Below, in pieces: positions 8,649 through 17,675 of a stretch of DNA of 64,000 nt. The notes under the pieces were generated by a model. That model saw only the letters and a list, made by a program, of their open reading frames with translations. It was not told the origin of the DNA and made no database searches. Made by a program: the position numbers and the translations under genes. The first letter of the stretch is position 1. Each line of letters opens with the position of its first letter. Source of the stretch: SZUA-35 sp964351995 (GTDB lineage: Bacteria > Actinomycetota > Acidimicrobiia > Acidimicrobiales > SZUA-35); the NCBI GenBank assembly GCA_964351995.1, contig CAYGQE010000014.1, positions 1 to 64,000 on the forward strand. Direction: 5' to 3'.

Positions 8649-9113
8649 TCAGAGGCCAGACAGTTCGCGGAGGTGAGCGACGACGGCGGCACCCTTGCCC
8701 TCCGCAGCGATCACGAGCAGTGTGTCGTCCCCGGCAACGGTGCCGACGAACCACTCGAGACCGGATCGATCAATGGCTGAGGCCACGACGTGGGCAGAGC
8801 CCGGCGGTGTCCGCAAGACAACGAGATCTCCGGAGCGGACGACATCGACCACCCAATCACCGAGCACGCGACGCAGGTGATCCTGAGGGGCAATCTGCTC
8901 AGTTGGGTGTTCGGGGATGGCGTAGACCGTGATGCCGCCGGGCACTCGGACCTTGATGGCTCCCAAGTCTTCGAGATCCCGTGACACCGTGGCCTGCGTC
9001 GCCGTGACGTCTTCGTTGGCGAGAAGATCCACCAGTTGGCCCTGGCTGCTCACTGCTTGGTCGGCCAGAATCAGAGCAATCCGGTGCTGCCGTTGAGCCT
9101 TCCCGACGCTCAT
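8649..9113 (-). CDS. argR: Arginine repressor
   Basis: Arginine-responsive DNA-binding regulator of the arg genes. The 154-residue protein has an N-terminal winged helix (about 5-70, including TQATVSRDLEDLG, the recognition helix of ArgR proteins) and a C-terminal domain for arginine binding and hexamer formation (about 80-150, with the acidic GDDTLLVIA segment). I chose the ATG at 9113, whose ATGA overlaps the argF stop by four bases. Its place inside the operon implies that it controls its own synthesis. A candidate ARG box lies before argC. Confidence 0.96.
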   Translation of the reverse strand: MSVGKAQRQHRIALILADQAVSSQGQLVDLLANEDVTATQATVSRDLEDLGAIKVRVPGGITVYAIPEHPTEQIAPQDHLRRVLGDWVVDVVRSGDLVVLRTPPGSAHVVASAIDRSGLEWFVGTVAGDDTLLVIAAEGKGAAVVAHLRELSGL

Positions 9114-10009
9114 GAACGGTTCTCGGCGATGAATGCCAGAACGCCTCGAATGGATGCCAGCCGATTGGCAGCTTGTGGCCAGATACGACTGTTCGGTCCG
9201 TCCAACACGTCGTCGGTCACTTCTTCTCCGCGGTGAGCGGGGAGACAATGCATGAAGATTGCGTCGGGGGCCTTCGCCATCATGGCGGTGTCGACGCGCC
9301 GACCTTCGAAAGCCTGCAGCCGCTCTTCGGCTTCGGCTTCGTCGCCCATCGAGATCCAGGCGTCGGTGTAGACGACGTCGGATCCTGGAAGAACGTCGTC
9401 GAGCCGATCAGATGAGGTGATTTCAACGCCGCTAACTCGCAGCCGATCGAGCTGGAGGTCGTTGAACTGGTAGCCAGCAGGCGAACCAACCCGCATCACA
9501 CCACCCGACGCGCCGACAGCCAAGGCCAGCGACCGAGTGACGTTGTTGCTGTCTCCGACGTAGGTGACGACTCGACCGTCGAGCGAGCCGAACTCGTTGA
9601 TCATCGTGAGCACGTCAGCGATGGCCTGCGTGGGGTGGGCCTGATCCGAAAGCAGGTTCACGACCGGGATCTCGTCGACAGCCGCCATACGTTCCAGCAC
9701 CGTGTGGTCATACACCCGACCGCAGAACGCATCGTGATAACAAGCGAGAGTTCGGATGACGTCCTCGGCTGATTCACGAGTGTCGATACCGAGCTCGGTG
9801 GGCCCAATGTAGACGGGATGGCCGCCCATCTGGATGACAGCGACTTCGGTGGAGTTTCGGGTGCGGGCTGATGGCTTTTCGAAGAAGCAGGCAACACCCT
9901 TGCGTTGATACCGGAGGCCAAGCTGGTCGAGCGGCATCGATGCCAACTCGACCACGCGACGGATGTCGTCGACCGAATAGTCGTCGATGTCGAGGAGGTG
10001 CCGGTTCAT
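9110..10009 (-). CDS. argF: Ornithine carbamoyltransferase
   Basis: Makes citrulline from ornithine and carbamoyl phosphate. The 299-residue protein shows the carbamoyl-phosphate site FEKPSARTR (43-51), HPTQ, and the ornithine-side HCLPAHRGEE loop. Start and stop overlap its neighbours by four bases each (ATGA), argD before it and argR after it, so translation is likely coupled. The carbamoyl phosphate would come from carAB elsewhere in this window. Confidence 0.97.
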   Translation of the reverse strand: MNRHLLDIDDYSVDDIRRVVELASMPLDQLGLRYQRKGVACFFEKPSARTRNSTEVAVIQMGGHPVYIGPTELGIDTRESAEDVIRTLACYHDAFCGRVYDHTVLERMAAVDEIPVVNLLSDQAHPTQAIADVLTMINEFGSLDGRVVTYVGDSNNVTRSLALAVGASGGVMRVGSPAGYQFNDLQLDRLRVSGVEITSSDRLDDVLPGSDVVYTDAWISMGDEAEAEERLQAFEGRRVDTAMMAKAPDAIFMHCLPAHRGEEVTDDVLDGPNSRIWPQAANRLASIRGVLAFIAENRS

Positions 10010-11253
10010 CCGTTTGGCTCCTCGGGCGCCATCTCTGCCAACACGTCAGCGAGAATCGCGATGCCTTCGCTGATCTCGGCATCACTGATGGTGAGCGCTG
10101 GAGCCATACGAAGTGCGGTCGGAGTGACGCCGTTGAGCACGAGCCCTTTCTCGAGGCACCGGGCGGCGACGGCCGGCGCGTTGTAACCGACCAGCTCGAC
10201 GGCGAGCAGCATGCCGAGGCCGCGAACGCCGGCCACCTGAGGCAGCTTCGTCACGGCATTGGTCAAGGTGGCGCCGGCCTTCGCCGCCAGCGAGGGGGCG
10301 TCGATGCGCTCCATGATCTCGATGACCGCCTTCGCCGCTGCGGTCGCGAGTGGTTGGCCGCCATAGGTCGTGGCGTGGTCTCCTGGGCTCCACGACTTGG
10401 CGGCTTCTGGCGCAGCCCAACATGCACCGATCGGCATGCCGTTGCCGAGTGCCTTGGCCATGGTGACGACGTCGGGCTTGATGTCGAAGTGCTGGAAACC
10501 GAACCAACGACCGGTGCGGCCCAAACCGGTCTGAACCTCGTCGACCATCATCAACAAGCCGCGTTCATCACACAGCGCACGAATGCCGTGGAAGAACTCG
10601 TTGGTCGCCGGGTTGACGCCGCCTTCGCCCTGCAGCGGCTCGACAAAGATCGCGGCCACGGTGTCGTCGAGCTGCTCCTCGAAGGCGGCAACGTCGTTCC
10701 ACGCTGCGTGCTTGAAGCCTTCGGGCAATGGCTGAAAGGCCTCCCACTTCTCTGGCTGGCCGGTGGCATGGAGCGTGGCCAACGTGCGACCATGGAAGCT
10801 GCGGAACGCACACAGCACGGTGTGACGACCACGACCGCCCCACTTGCGCGCAAGTTTGATGGCCGCTTCGTTGGCCTCGGCCCCCGAATTACTGAAGAAG
10901 GTCTGCCCACCGACGGCAACACCGTCACCCACAGCGACGTCCAGACGGAGCGCCACGTCGGCGTTGTGTTCTGTGGCGAACAGATTCGACACGTGTTGCA
11001 GCCGCAGCGCCTGGGTACTGATGGCTGCGGCGACCTCGGGGTTGCTGTGACCGAGACTGGTGACGGCAAGGCCGCTCAGGAAATCGACGTACTTGGTGTC
11101 GTGTCGGTCGAACAGATACGAACCCTCGCCGCGCACGAACTGCACCTTCGGCGGCCCATAGGTCGAAGCAATGGGACACTTCGCTAGGTCATCGGAGGCA
11201 CCGACGGCGTCTCGGTGGATGGCTTGGATGCTCTTGCTCTCGGTGGAGGTCAT
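10006..11253 (-). CDS. argD: Acetylornithine aminotransferase
   Basis: PLP enzyme that converts N-acetylglutamate semialdehyde to N-acetylornithine. The 415-residue class III aminotransferase shows FFSNSGAEANEAA, the cofactor aspartate in VDEVQTGLGRTG, and the PLP lysine in MAKALGNGMPIGA. A good ribosome-binding site (AGGAC) lies six bases before the ATG, the only gap of note (19 bases) in the argC to argR block. Its end overlaps argF by four bases. Confidence 0.96.
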   Translation of the reverse strand: MTSTESKSIQAIHRDAVGASDDLAKCPIASTYGPPKVQFVRGEGSYLFDRHDTKYVDFLSGLAVTSLGHSNPEVAAAISTQALRLQHVSNLFATEHNADVALRLDVAVGDGVAVGGQTFFSNSGAEANEAAIKLARKWGGRGRHTVLCAFRSFHGRTLATLHATGQPEKWEAFQPLPEGFKHAAWNDVAAFEEQLDDTVAAIFVEPLQGEGGVNPATNEFFHGIRALCDERGLLMMVDEVQTGLGRTGRWFGFQHFDIKPDVVTMAKALGNGMPIGACWAAPEAAKSWSPGDHATTYGGQPLATAAAKAVIEIMERIDAPSLAAKAGATLTNAVTKLPQVAGVRGLGMLLAVELVGYNAPAVAARCLEKGLVLNGVTPTALRMAPALTISDAEISEGIAILADVLAEMAPEEPNG

Positions 11254-11272
11254 GTGAAGTCCTGAGTGGGGG

Positions 11273-12157
11273 TCAGCTGGCGGTGATCATGGTGCCGATT
11301 CCGGCGTTGGTGAAGAGTTCGAGTAGGAGAACGTGGGGCACGCGGCCGTCGAGCATGTGGGCGCTGTTTGCTCCGGCCTTGACGGCCTCGATGCAGGCGC
11401 CGACCTTGGGGAGCATGCCACCGTTGATGGTGCCGTCTGCGACGTAGCCGTCAAGATCGGCGATCGTGGCCTTGGCTATCAGGCTCGTGGGGTCTTCGAT
11501 GTTGGTCAGCAGGCCAGGGACATCAGTGAGGTAGATCGCCTTTTCGGCTCCAAGCGCCCCTGCGACCGCCCCGGCGACCGTGTCGGCGTTGATGTTGTAC
11601 GCCTGTCCGTCGGCGTCGCTGCCGATGCTCGAGATCACGGGAATGAGATCCTCGGCCAAGAGGCGTTCGACAATGCCAGGATTGACGGCGACGACGTCCC
11701 CGACAAAACCCAGCTCAGGGTCTCGTGCCTCGGCTCGGATCAGACCGCCGTCCTCGCCCGACATGCCGACGGCATACGCACCATGCGTGTTGATCTGGCC
11801 GACGATGTCACGCCCCACCTTGCCGACCAGCACCATTCGGGCAACATCAAGCGTCTCGGCGTCGGTGACACGCAGTCCGTCGCGGAACTCGGTGGTCTTG
11901 CCGAGCTTCTCGAGCATCTGACCAATCTGTGGCCCGCCGCCGTGAACGACGACCGGCTTCAGCCCAACGGACCGGAGAAGCACGATGTCTTCGGCGAAGG
12001 TTCGACTGAGATCGGGGTCGACCATGGCGTTGCCACCGAACTTGACCACGACGATCGAGCCCCGGAACTGCTGGATGTAGGGGAGCGCCTCAATGAGCGC
12101 TTCGGTGCGGCGCTCGGGTGAGTAGCCGCGGTCTTGAGGAGCGGGCGTGTCGGTCAT
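11273..12157 (-). CDS. argB: Acetylglutamate kinase
   Basis: Phosphorylates N-acetylglutamate, usually the arginine-inhibited step. The 294-residue amino acid kinase has VVKFGGNAM near residue 38 and VVVHGGGPQIG near residue 72, the phosphate-binding glycine loops. The ATG overlaps the argJ stop by four bases. The length is typical. Confidence 0.97.
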   Translation of the reverse strand: MTDTPAPQDRGYSPERRTEALIEALPYIQQFRGSIVVVKFGGNAMVDPDLSRTFAEDIVLLRSVGLKPVVVHGGGPQIGQMLEKLGKTTEFRDGLRVTDAETLDVARMVLVGKVGRDIVGQINTHGAYAVGMSGEDGGLIRAEARDPELGFVGDVVAVNPGIVERLLAEDLIPVISSIGSDADGQAYNINADTVAGAVAGALGAEKAIYLTDVPGLLTNIEDPTSLIAKATIADLDGYVADGTINGGMLPKVGACIEAVKAGANSAHMLDGRVPHVLLLELFTNAGIGTMITAS

Positions 12158-13404
12158 GATCGGTACCCCGCGTTGATTTCGATGTAACCGTGAGTGAGGT
12201 CACAGGTCCACACCGTGGCAGATCCAGAACCTATGCCGACATCGGCAGTGATCTTGACGTGGTCGTTCTTCAAATGCTCGGTCGCTCGGTCCTCGGAATA
12301 GCCCTCGAATTGCACTCCCCCGGCCGCCACTTGCTCTTCTCCAATCCATATTGCGAGCGAATCGCGGTCGGCTCGCTGACCGGCTTTGCCGATTGCCATC
12401 ACGATGCGACCCCAGTTGGCGTCCTCAGCGGCAAGCGCTGTCTTCACCAACGGCGAGTTCGCAATCGACAGAGCGATCACCTTCGCCGCCTGATCGCTGT
12501 CGGCACTCGAGACGGTGATCTCGACGAACTTGGTGGCTCCTTCACCGTCTCGCACGATCTGATGAGCCAGGTCGAGGTTGATCGTTCCGACTGCCGCCGC
12601 AAGGTCGGCGTAGCCAGGATCGTCTGGCCCGGTGATCTCAGTCATTCCTGAAACACCGCTGCCGGCAGCACCAGTGGCGATGAGAAGAACGGTGTCGCTG
12701 GTGGAGGTGTCGGAGTCCACGGTGATGCGGTTGTAGCTCCGCTCGACCGCCTCGCTCAGCATTGATTGCAGCGCCTTGGGGCTGACGGCCGCATCGGTGA
12801 ACACAAATGACAGCATCGTCGCCATGTCAGGGGCGATCATTCCGCTGCCCTTGGCGATACCAACGACGTTGACGGAGGTGCCTGCAATGTCGACGGTGGC
12901 ACCCGAGCCCTTCGAGAAGGTGTCGGTGGTACGAATGGCTGCGGCGGCTTCCGCCCAGGTGCCCGACGTTGCCGGGGCGAGGCTGGCTGCCAGCTCTGGC
13001 AGTGCGTTGGTGAGCGCCTCGGTGGGCAGGTTCTCGCCGATCACGCCGGTCGAGGCCAAGAAGACCTCTTCTGGCGGCACACCGAGTGCGGAGGCAATTG
13101 ACGTCGCGGTGAGCTCCGCTGCTGTTTCACCGTGACGCCCGGTGAACGCATTGGCGTTGCCGGAGTTGACCACGATGGCTCGACCTCGACCGCCCGGAAG
13201 CATCTTCCGGCACCAGTCGACGGGAGCCGACGGGCAAAGCGATGAAGTGAAGGTGCCGGCGATCGCCGAGCCTTCGGCGACGAGGGCAAGCATGAGGTCG
13301 GCCCGACCCTGGTACCGGAGGCCTGCGGCAAGGGTGCCGAGCTCGACACCTGCAACGGAAGGCAGGTCAGGAAACACTGGCGGAGCCAACGGTGACACGG
13401 TCAT
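12154..13404 (-). CDS. argJ: Glutamate N-acetyltransferase / amino-acid acetyltransferase
   Basis: Recycles the acetyl group from N-acetylornithine to glutamate and may also acetylate glutamate from acetyl-CoA. The 416-residue precursor contains KGSGMIAPDMATMLSF, in which Thr196 is the expected self-cleavage site and catalytic nucleophile. This indicates the cyclic acetyl pathway, so a separate argE is not required. Both ends overlap neighbours by four bases (argC before, argB after). Confidence 0.97.
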   Translation of the reverse strand: MTVSPLAPPVFPDLPSVAGVELGTLAAGLRYQGRADLMLALVAEGSAIAGTFTSSLCPSAPVDWCRKMLPGGRGRAIVVNSGNANAFTGRHGETAAELTATSIASALGVPPEEVFLASTGVIGENLPTEALTNALPELAASLAPATSGTWAEAAAAIRTTDTFSKGSGATVDIAGTSVNVVGIAKGSGMIAPDMATMLSFVFTDAAVSPKALQSMLSEAVERSYNRITVDSDTSTSDTVLLIATGAAGSGVSGMTEITGPDDPGYADLAAAVGTINLDLAHQIVRDGEGATKFVEITVSSADSDQAAKVIALSIANSPLVKTALAAEDANWGRIVMAIGKAGQRADRDSLAIWIGEEQVAAGGVQFEGYSEDRATEHLKNDHVKITADVGIGSGSATVWTCDLTHGYIEINAGYRS

Positions 13405-14462
13405 GGGAAGACTCCAACGGAACTCAAGCCAGCGACTTCGGGAACGCCTGTTGCGAGATTCGCATTCTGGATGGCCATACCGGAGGCCCCCTTCATGAGG
13501 TTGTCGAGTGAAGCGATGCTCATGACGAAACCGGTGCGAGGGTCGACTCGTGCGGTGAGGTGGACAGCATTCGAGCCAAGAGTTGCCTTCGTGGACGGAG
13601 AGCGCTCGCTCACCACCATGAACGGTTCATCTGCGTAGAAGCTGGCCATGGCCTCGATGGCCTCGTCTGTCGTGATCGACCCAGTGGGCCGGGCATAGCA
13701 CGTGGCGAGAATGCCCCGGTTCATTGGAGCAAGATGCGGAGTGAACAAGACAGTGGTGTCGACCCCGGTGCGTTCGGTGAGTGCTTGCTCGATCTCGGGT
13801 GTGTGCCGATGCGTCAGCAGCCCATAGGCGGTGACGTCTTCGTCAACGGTGCAGAAGGTGGTGTTGGGCTTCGGCGGGCGACCGGCGCCACTGACACCGG
13901 TGATGAGGTCGACCACGATGCCTGAGCCCTCGACCAGGCCAGCGTCGAGCAGCGGGGCAAGCGCAAACACCGCAGTTGCCGCGTTGCAGCCGGTGGCGGC
14001 GATCAACTCGGCTCCGGTGATGTTCTCCCTGAACAGTTCTGGAAGGCCGTAGACGAACTCATCCAGCAACTCGGGGCAGGAGTGCTCTGCGCCGTACCAC
14101 GTGGGGTACAGGCCCTTGTCGTGCAGCCGAAAGTCAGACCCGAGATCAACAATGTGCTTCACCCGGCCCCGAATGTCGGGAATCACCGACTGGCTGATGC
14201 CGTGAGGAAGACCACAGAAGACCACGTCCAGCCCATCAACGATCTCTGGGCTGAACGCGTCGAAGACCCGGTCGCCGTAGACGGCTGCGAGGTGTGGGTA
14301 GAGATCGGCAATACGTTCGCCAGCCTTGCTGTCGCCCGTGGCGACCACGAGTTCGAAGTGTGGATGACCAGCAAGCAGTCGCATCAACTCGGCGCCGGTG
14401 TATCCGGAGGCGCCGACGATGCCGACGCGAAACGTTGCGTCGGAGTACGTAGAATCAGACAT
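13401..14462 (-). CDS. argC: N-acetyl-gamma-glutamyl-phosphate reductase
   Basis: NADPH-dependent reduction of N-acetylglutamyl phosphate. The 353-residue protein has the nucleotide-binding GASGYTG (17-23) and the catalytic cysteine Cys159 in AATGCNAATA. Most ArgC proteins have PGCYPT here, so the residues flanking the cysteine are unusual while the cysteine is kept. It is the first gene of the arg operon. The 74-base gap to the divergent udk carries palindromes that could bind ArgR. Confidence 0.95.
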   Translation of the reverse strand: MSDSTYSDATFRVGIVGASGYTGAELMRLLAGHPHFELVVATGDSKAGERIADLYPHLAAVYGDRVFDAFSPEIVDGLDVVFCGLPHGISQSVIPDIRGRVKHIVDLGSDFRLHDKGLYPTWYGAEHSCPELLDEFVYGLPELFRENITGAELIAATGCNAATAVFALAPLLDAGLVEGSGIVVDLITGVSGAGRPPKPNTTFCTVDEDVTAYGLLTHRHTPEIEQALTERTGVDTTVLFTPHLAPMNRGILATCYARPTGSITTDEAIEAMASFYADEPFMVVSERSPSTKATLGSNAVHLTARVDPRTGFVMSIASLDNLMKGASGMAIQNANLATGVPEVAGLSSVGVFP

Positions 14463-14474
14463 CGGGAAAACATA

Positions 14475-14495
14475 CAGGATCCTGCATAGTCATGC
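14475..14495. promoter_or_regulatory. Candidate ARG box before argC
   Basis: GCAT, four bases, ATGC (14484-14495) is a perfect inverted repeat with the 4-base spacing of known ARG boxes. It abuts a second palindrome, CAGGATCCTG (14475-14484). Both lie 13-33 bases upstream of the argC start, where ArgR binding would block the promoter. The half-sites differ from the E. coli consensus, so this is inference from geometry and position. Confidence 0.5.
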
Positions 14496-14536
14496 GGTTC
14501 AATTCCCCGGAAAGTTGAGGAGTAACCTGCTCGTCC

Positions 14537-15133
14537 GTGACGACGCTTGTTGGAATCTGCGGTGGTAGCGGCTCGGGTAAGACCACGATCGCTCGGCTCG
14601 TGGCCGCCGAGTTCGGGGCGACCCAACTGGCATTCGACACGTACTACTGCGATCAATCACACCTCACGCAAGAAGAACGGGCGCAGGTCAACTACGACCA
14701 CCCGGAATCACTGGATGCCGACCTGTTCGCTGCTCATCTCGACGAGCTCGCCCAAGGTCGAGCGGTCGACGCGCCGATCTACGACTTCTCCACCCACTCC
14801 CGCACCGCCCAGACCGAGCGTGTCATACCGGGTGACATCGTCGTGATCGAGGGAATTCTCCTCCTCGCGTTCCCGCAGATCGCCGAGCGCCTCGACATCC
14901 GGGTGTACCGAGATTGCCCCGAAAACGTTCGATTTGCTCGTCGCCTACGGCGGGACATGGCCGAGCGAGGCCGAACCGAGCTGTCGGTGTACCGCCAGTT
15001 CGAAGCCACGGTGAAGCCCATGCACGACGAATATGTCGAACCGTGTCGAGCCACCGCCGACATCGTCACCGAATTCGACGAGGAACTCCACGCCGCCGCC
15101 GACCGCGTCATCGCCCAAGTCAACGCGCTCTGA
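14537..15133 (+). CDS. udk: Uridine kinase
   Basis: Phosphorylates uridine and cytidine in pyrimidine salvage. The 198-residue P-loop kinase has GICGGSGSGKTT at its N-terminus (6-17), FDTYYCDQSHLT for the nucleoside region, NYDHPESLDADLF, and VVIEGILLL. Uridine kinases match this pattern throughout. The start is GTG. A GAGGAG box lies about 15 bases upstream, farther than ideal. It is divergent from argC with a 74-base shared control region. Confidence 0.93.
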   Translation: MTTLVGICGGSGSGKTTIARLVAAEFGATQLAFDTYYCDQSHLTQEERAQVNYDHPESLDADLFAAHLDELAQGRAVDAPIYDFSTHSRTAQTERVIPGDIVVIEGILLLAFPQIAERLDIRVYRDCPENVRFARRLRRDMAERGRTELSVYRQFEATVKPMHDEYVEPCRATADIVTEFDEELHAAADRVIAQVNAL

Positions 15134-15279
15134 CATTGATGCAGCGGATGTTGCGAGCCTCGGCGAACAACTCCAGTTGCCCGCAGGGCATAACCGATCC
15201 AGCCTGACTCCACGCAGCGTGTCTCCTCTGTCGACCACGCGGAACACAGAAACCAACGGCTCGCGGTCGTTGGACAGGC

Positions 15280-15666
15280 TTACGACAGCCAGGTTTCTTG
15301 AGCGTGCCGCCAGCGAACGCCGTTGGGGCCAGCAGGGTCCACGTCGAACACTGCCGTGGTGCGCCGACGATTTCCGCCGCTCGCGAAGTGATGGATCTCG
15401 ATGTACTCGCCCACGATCAGCGAGTCGGTCTCGACAACTGTTCGGTACCCCTCGGTCTCGATGCGCAGCTCGGAACTGTGGCCACGGCCAGCATCGAGTT
15501 GCGACAAGATCTCGGTGCGCTGAGACACTGTCCCGTCGGGGCCGATCATCGTGAAGTCATGTCCGAGTGCAGCCTCTGCCCGGTCGAGCGAATCGACCTC
15601 GGACAAGAACAAGGCTTGGAAGAACTGGTAGAGCTCATCGACTTCGCTCTGCCAGTCAGCGACCAC
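15280..15666 (-). CDS. NTF2-like / DUF4440-type protein
   Basis: A 128-residue protein of the NTF2-like cone fold, suggested by an N-terminal helix region, the GHDFTMIGPDGTVSQRTEIL segment and alternating strands ending with the WRHAQETWLS motif often seen in DUF4440 proteins. No catalytic role can be assigned. The GTG start shares one base with the pepF stop (TAGTG), so it is probably translated together with pepF. Confidence 0.75.
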   Translation of the reverse strand: MVADWQSEVDELYQFFQALFLSEVDSLDRAEAALGHDFTMIGPDGTVSQRTEILSQLDAGRGHSSELRIETEGYRTVVETDSLIVGEYIEIHHFASGGNRRRTTAVFDVDPAGPNGVRWRHAQETWLS

Positions 15667-17498
15667 TACAACCGGCCGGCTTCCTGTGCTGCCTGTTCGG
15701 CAGCGATCAATTGACCCTCGACGATGTCGAGGCCCTTCTGCCAGAACATCGGGTCGGCGAGGTCACAGCCAACGATCTTGCCCAGCTCTTCAGGCGACTG
15801 TGAGCCACCGGCCCGTAGCAGATCGAGGTAGGCCGGCACGAAGGCATCGCCCTCATCCTGGTAGCGGGCGTAGACCGAGAGCGCGAGCAGTTGCCCGTAG
15901 GCGTATGCATAGACATAGCCGGGCGAGCCCATGAAGTGCGGAACGTAGCTCCACCAGGACTTGTAGCCCTCGGTGATCTCGACCGAATCACCGAGCATGT
16001 CAGTTTGTGTCTGACCCCAGATGTTCCCGAAGTCCTCGACCGACAACTCGCCCTGTTCGCGACGGTGGGTGTGGCAACCATCCTCGAACCGATTCATGGC
16101 GACCTGGCGGAACACGGTGGCGATGGAGTCCTCGAGCGTCGTGGCAAGCAACGAAAAGCGCTCGCCTGGGTCGTCGATCATCGACAGCAGTCGGTTCGAG
16201 GTGACGGTCTCACCGAACACCGATGCGGTCTCGGCGAGGGTGAGCGGGGTGCTGTGGTGGTAGATGCTCTGGTTCTGACCTGCGAGGTAGAAGTGGACGC
16301 CGTGGCCGAGCTCGTGAGCGAGGGTGGCGACGTCGCGGCTCTTGCCTGACCAGTTCAGCAAGACGTAGGGGTGGTGGTCGGGCGTGACACCAGCGCAGAA
16401 CGCTCCGCCACGCTTGCCGGGACGGGCGGGGCCATCGATCCAGTCTTCGTCGATGAATCGACCGACGATGCCAGCGAGTTCGGGTGAGAACGAGGCGTAG
16501 GCGTCGCGAACGATGCCGGTGGCTTCGTTCCACCCAATGGCTCGTTCGGTGGTGGCGACCGAGGCCGAACGGTCGTAGTCAGCCAGCTTGTCGACGCCGA
16601 GGATCTTTGCCTTCAATGCATACCAGCGCTGCGGAATGTCGTAGCGGCTGACCACGGCATCGACGAGGGCCTGGACTGACTCGTCGGATGCCTCGTTGGA
16701 CAAATTGCGACTGGAGACCCAGCTGTCGAAACCACGGAGTCGATCATCGACTGACTTGTCCAACATGAGGGTGTTGTAGACGAAGGCGCGAGTGCGCAAA
16801 CCGGGAGCGAGCCCCTCGGTAATCGCCTCCGCAGCCGTCTTGCGGGTTTCCTGATCGTTGCTCTGCACGATGGAGAGCGCTTGGTCGAGCGGCACTGCAC
16901 CACCGAGATCATCGGGCAGATCGACCTCGATCGCCGACGTGAGCTCGTCGAACAGGCGAACCCATGCAGCCGAACCAGACACCGACTTCTCCGCGAGGAT
17001 CGTCTCTTCGGACTCGGTGAGGAGATGCGGACGGTTCTTGCGGAGGTTGCGGAGATGATGACGGCAGAACTCGAGCTCGTCGGCCTGCATGAGTTCGTCA
17101 ACGCGCCCGTCAGGCACCGCTGCCCACTCGAGATCGAAGAAGATCATCTTGGTGCCAATGGCGGTGCTGCGTTCCTGCATCGACATCATCTCGGCGCCCC
17201 GTTCGGGGTCGACGGTGTCGACACTGAAGCGCAGCATGGCGTAGTGCCCGGCCCGAGACATCAGATTGCTGATGTCTTCGAAGTCGTGCATGAGCTTGGC
17301 CAGTCCTTCAACGTCGAGCGACGCAATCGTGCCCCGACGTTCGGTCAACTTGTCCGCCATCTCGTCGGCTCTGTCGAGCAAAGAGTCGAGAGTCTCGCCC
17401 TCGGGAATGATCGGCTCGACATTCCACGCCACGTCAGCCGCGGTGAGATCTGCGTCGTGCCGTCCGTCTTGCCCGTGCTCGTTCTCAGTGACCGTCAT
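15666..17498 (-). CDS. pepF: M3 family oligoendopeptidase (PepF-type)
   Basis: Zinc metallopeptidase that cleaves short peptides in the cytoplasm. The 610-residue protein has the HELGHGVHFYL zinc motif (HExxH) in its C-terminal third and a downstream EFGETV-like segment (SVFGETVTSN), as expected for M3 peptidases. I chose the ATG giving MTVTENEHGQDG; a further upstream ATG exists at 17543, inside the palindromic gap. The gene follows pheT after a 177-base gap filled with a large palindromic element. Confidence 0.93.
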   Translation of the reverse strand: MTVTENEHGQDGRHDADLTAADVAWNVEPIIPEGETLDSLLDRADEMADKLTERRGTIASLDVEGLAKLMHDFEDISNLMSRAGHYAMLRFSVDTVDPERGAEMMSMQERSTAIGTKMIFFDLEWAAVPDGRVDELMQADELEFCRHHLRNLRKNRPHLLTESEETILAEKSVSGSAAWVRLFDELTSAIEVDLPDDLGGAVPLDQALSIVQSNDQETRKTAAEAITEGLAPGLRTRAFVYNTLMLDKSVDDRLRGFDSWVSSRNLSNEASDESVQALVDAVVSRYDIPQRWYALKAKILGVDKLADYDRSASVATTERAIGWNEATGIVRDAYASFSPELAGIVGRFIDEDWIDGPARPGKRGGAFCAGVTPDHHPYVLLNWSGKSRDVATLAHELGHGVHFYLAGQNQSIYHHSTPLTLAETASVFGETVTSNRLLSMIDDPGERFSLLATTLEDSIATVFRQVAMNRFEDGCHTHRREQGELSVEDFGNIWGQTQTDMLGDSVEITEGYKSWWSYVPHFMGSPGYVYAYAYGQLLALSVYARYQDEGDAFVPAYLDLLRAGGSQSPEELGKIVGCDLADPMFWQKGLDIVEGQLIAAEQAAQEAGRL

Positions 17499-17525
17499 AA
17501 CCACCAGTTTGGCCCAGAACAGCCC

Positions 17526-17660
17526 CCAAACCCCGGGTTTCATGCCCTCACTTTCGATGGTGTGAGCCCCCAGTACACAAAGAAGCTCGATCTGAGCGGG
17601 CCCGAACTCAGACCGGGGGCTGTAGCTATCGATTCTGAGGGTCCCAAACCCGGGGTTTGG
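17526..17660. repeat. 135-bp nested palindrome between pheT and pepF
   Basis: The outer arms 17526-17550 and 17636-17660 are inverted copies matching at 21 of 25 positions; each contains the near-palindrome AAACCC(C)GGG(G)TTTGG. Inside lie AGCCCCC (17565-17571) pairing with GGGGGCT (17615-17621), and at the centre TCTGAG/CTCAGA (17591-17612) around CGGGCCCG. The whole gap could fold into one long hairpin with internal loops. It may be a double terminator, or a small non-coding mobile repeat that inserted downstream of pheT. Confidence 0.85.
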
Positions 17661-17675
17661 AAGGGTGTTTCCTCG

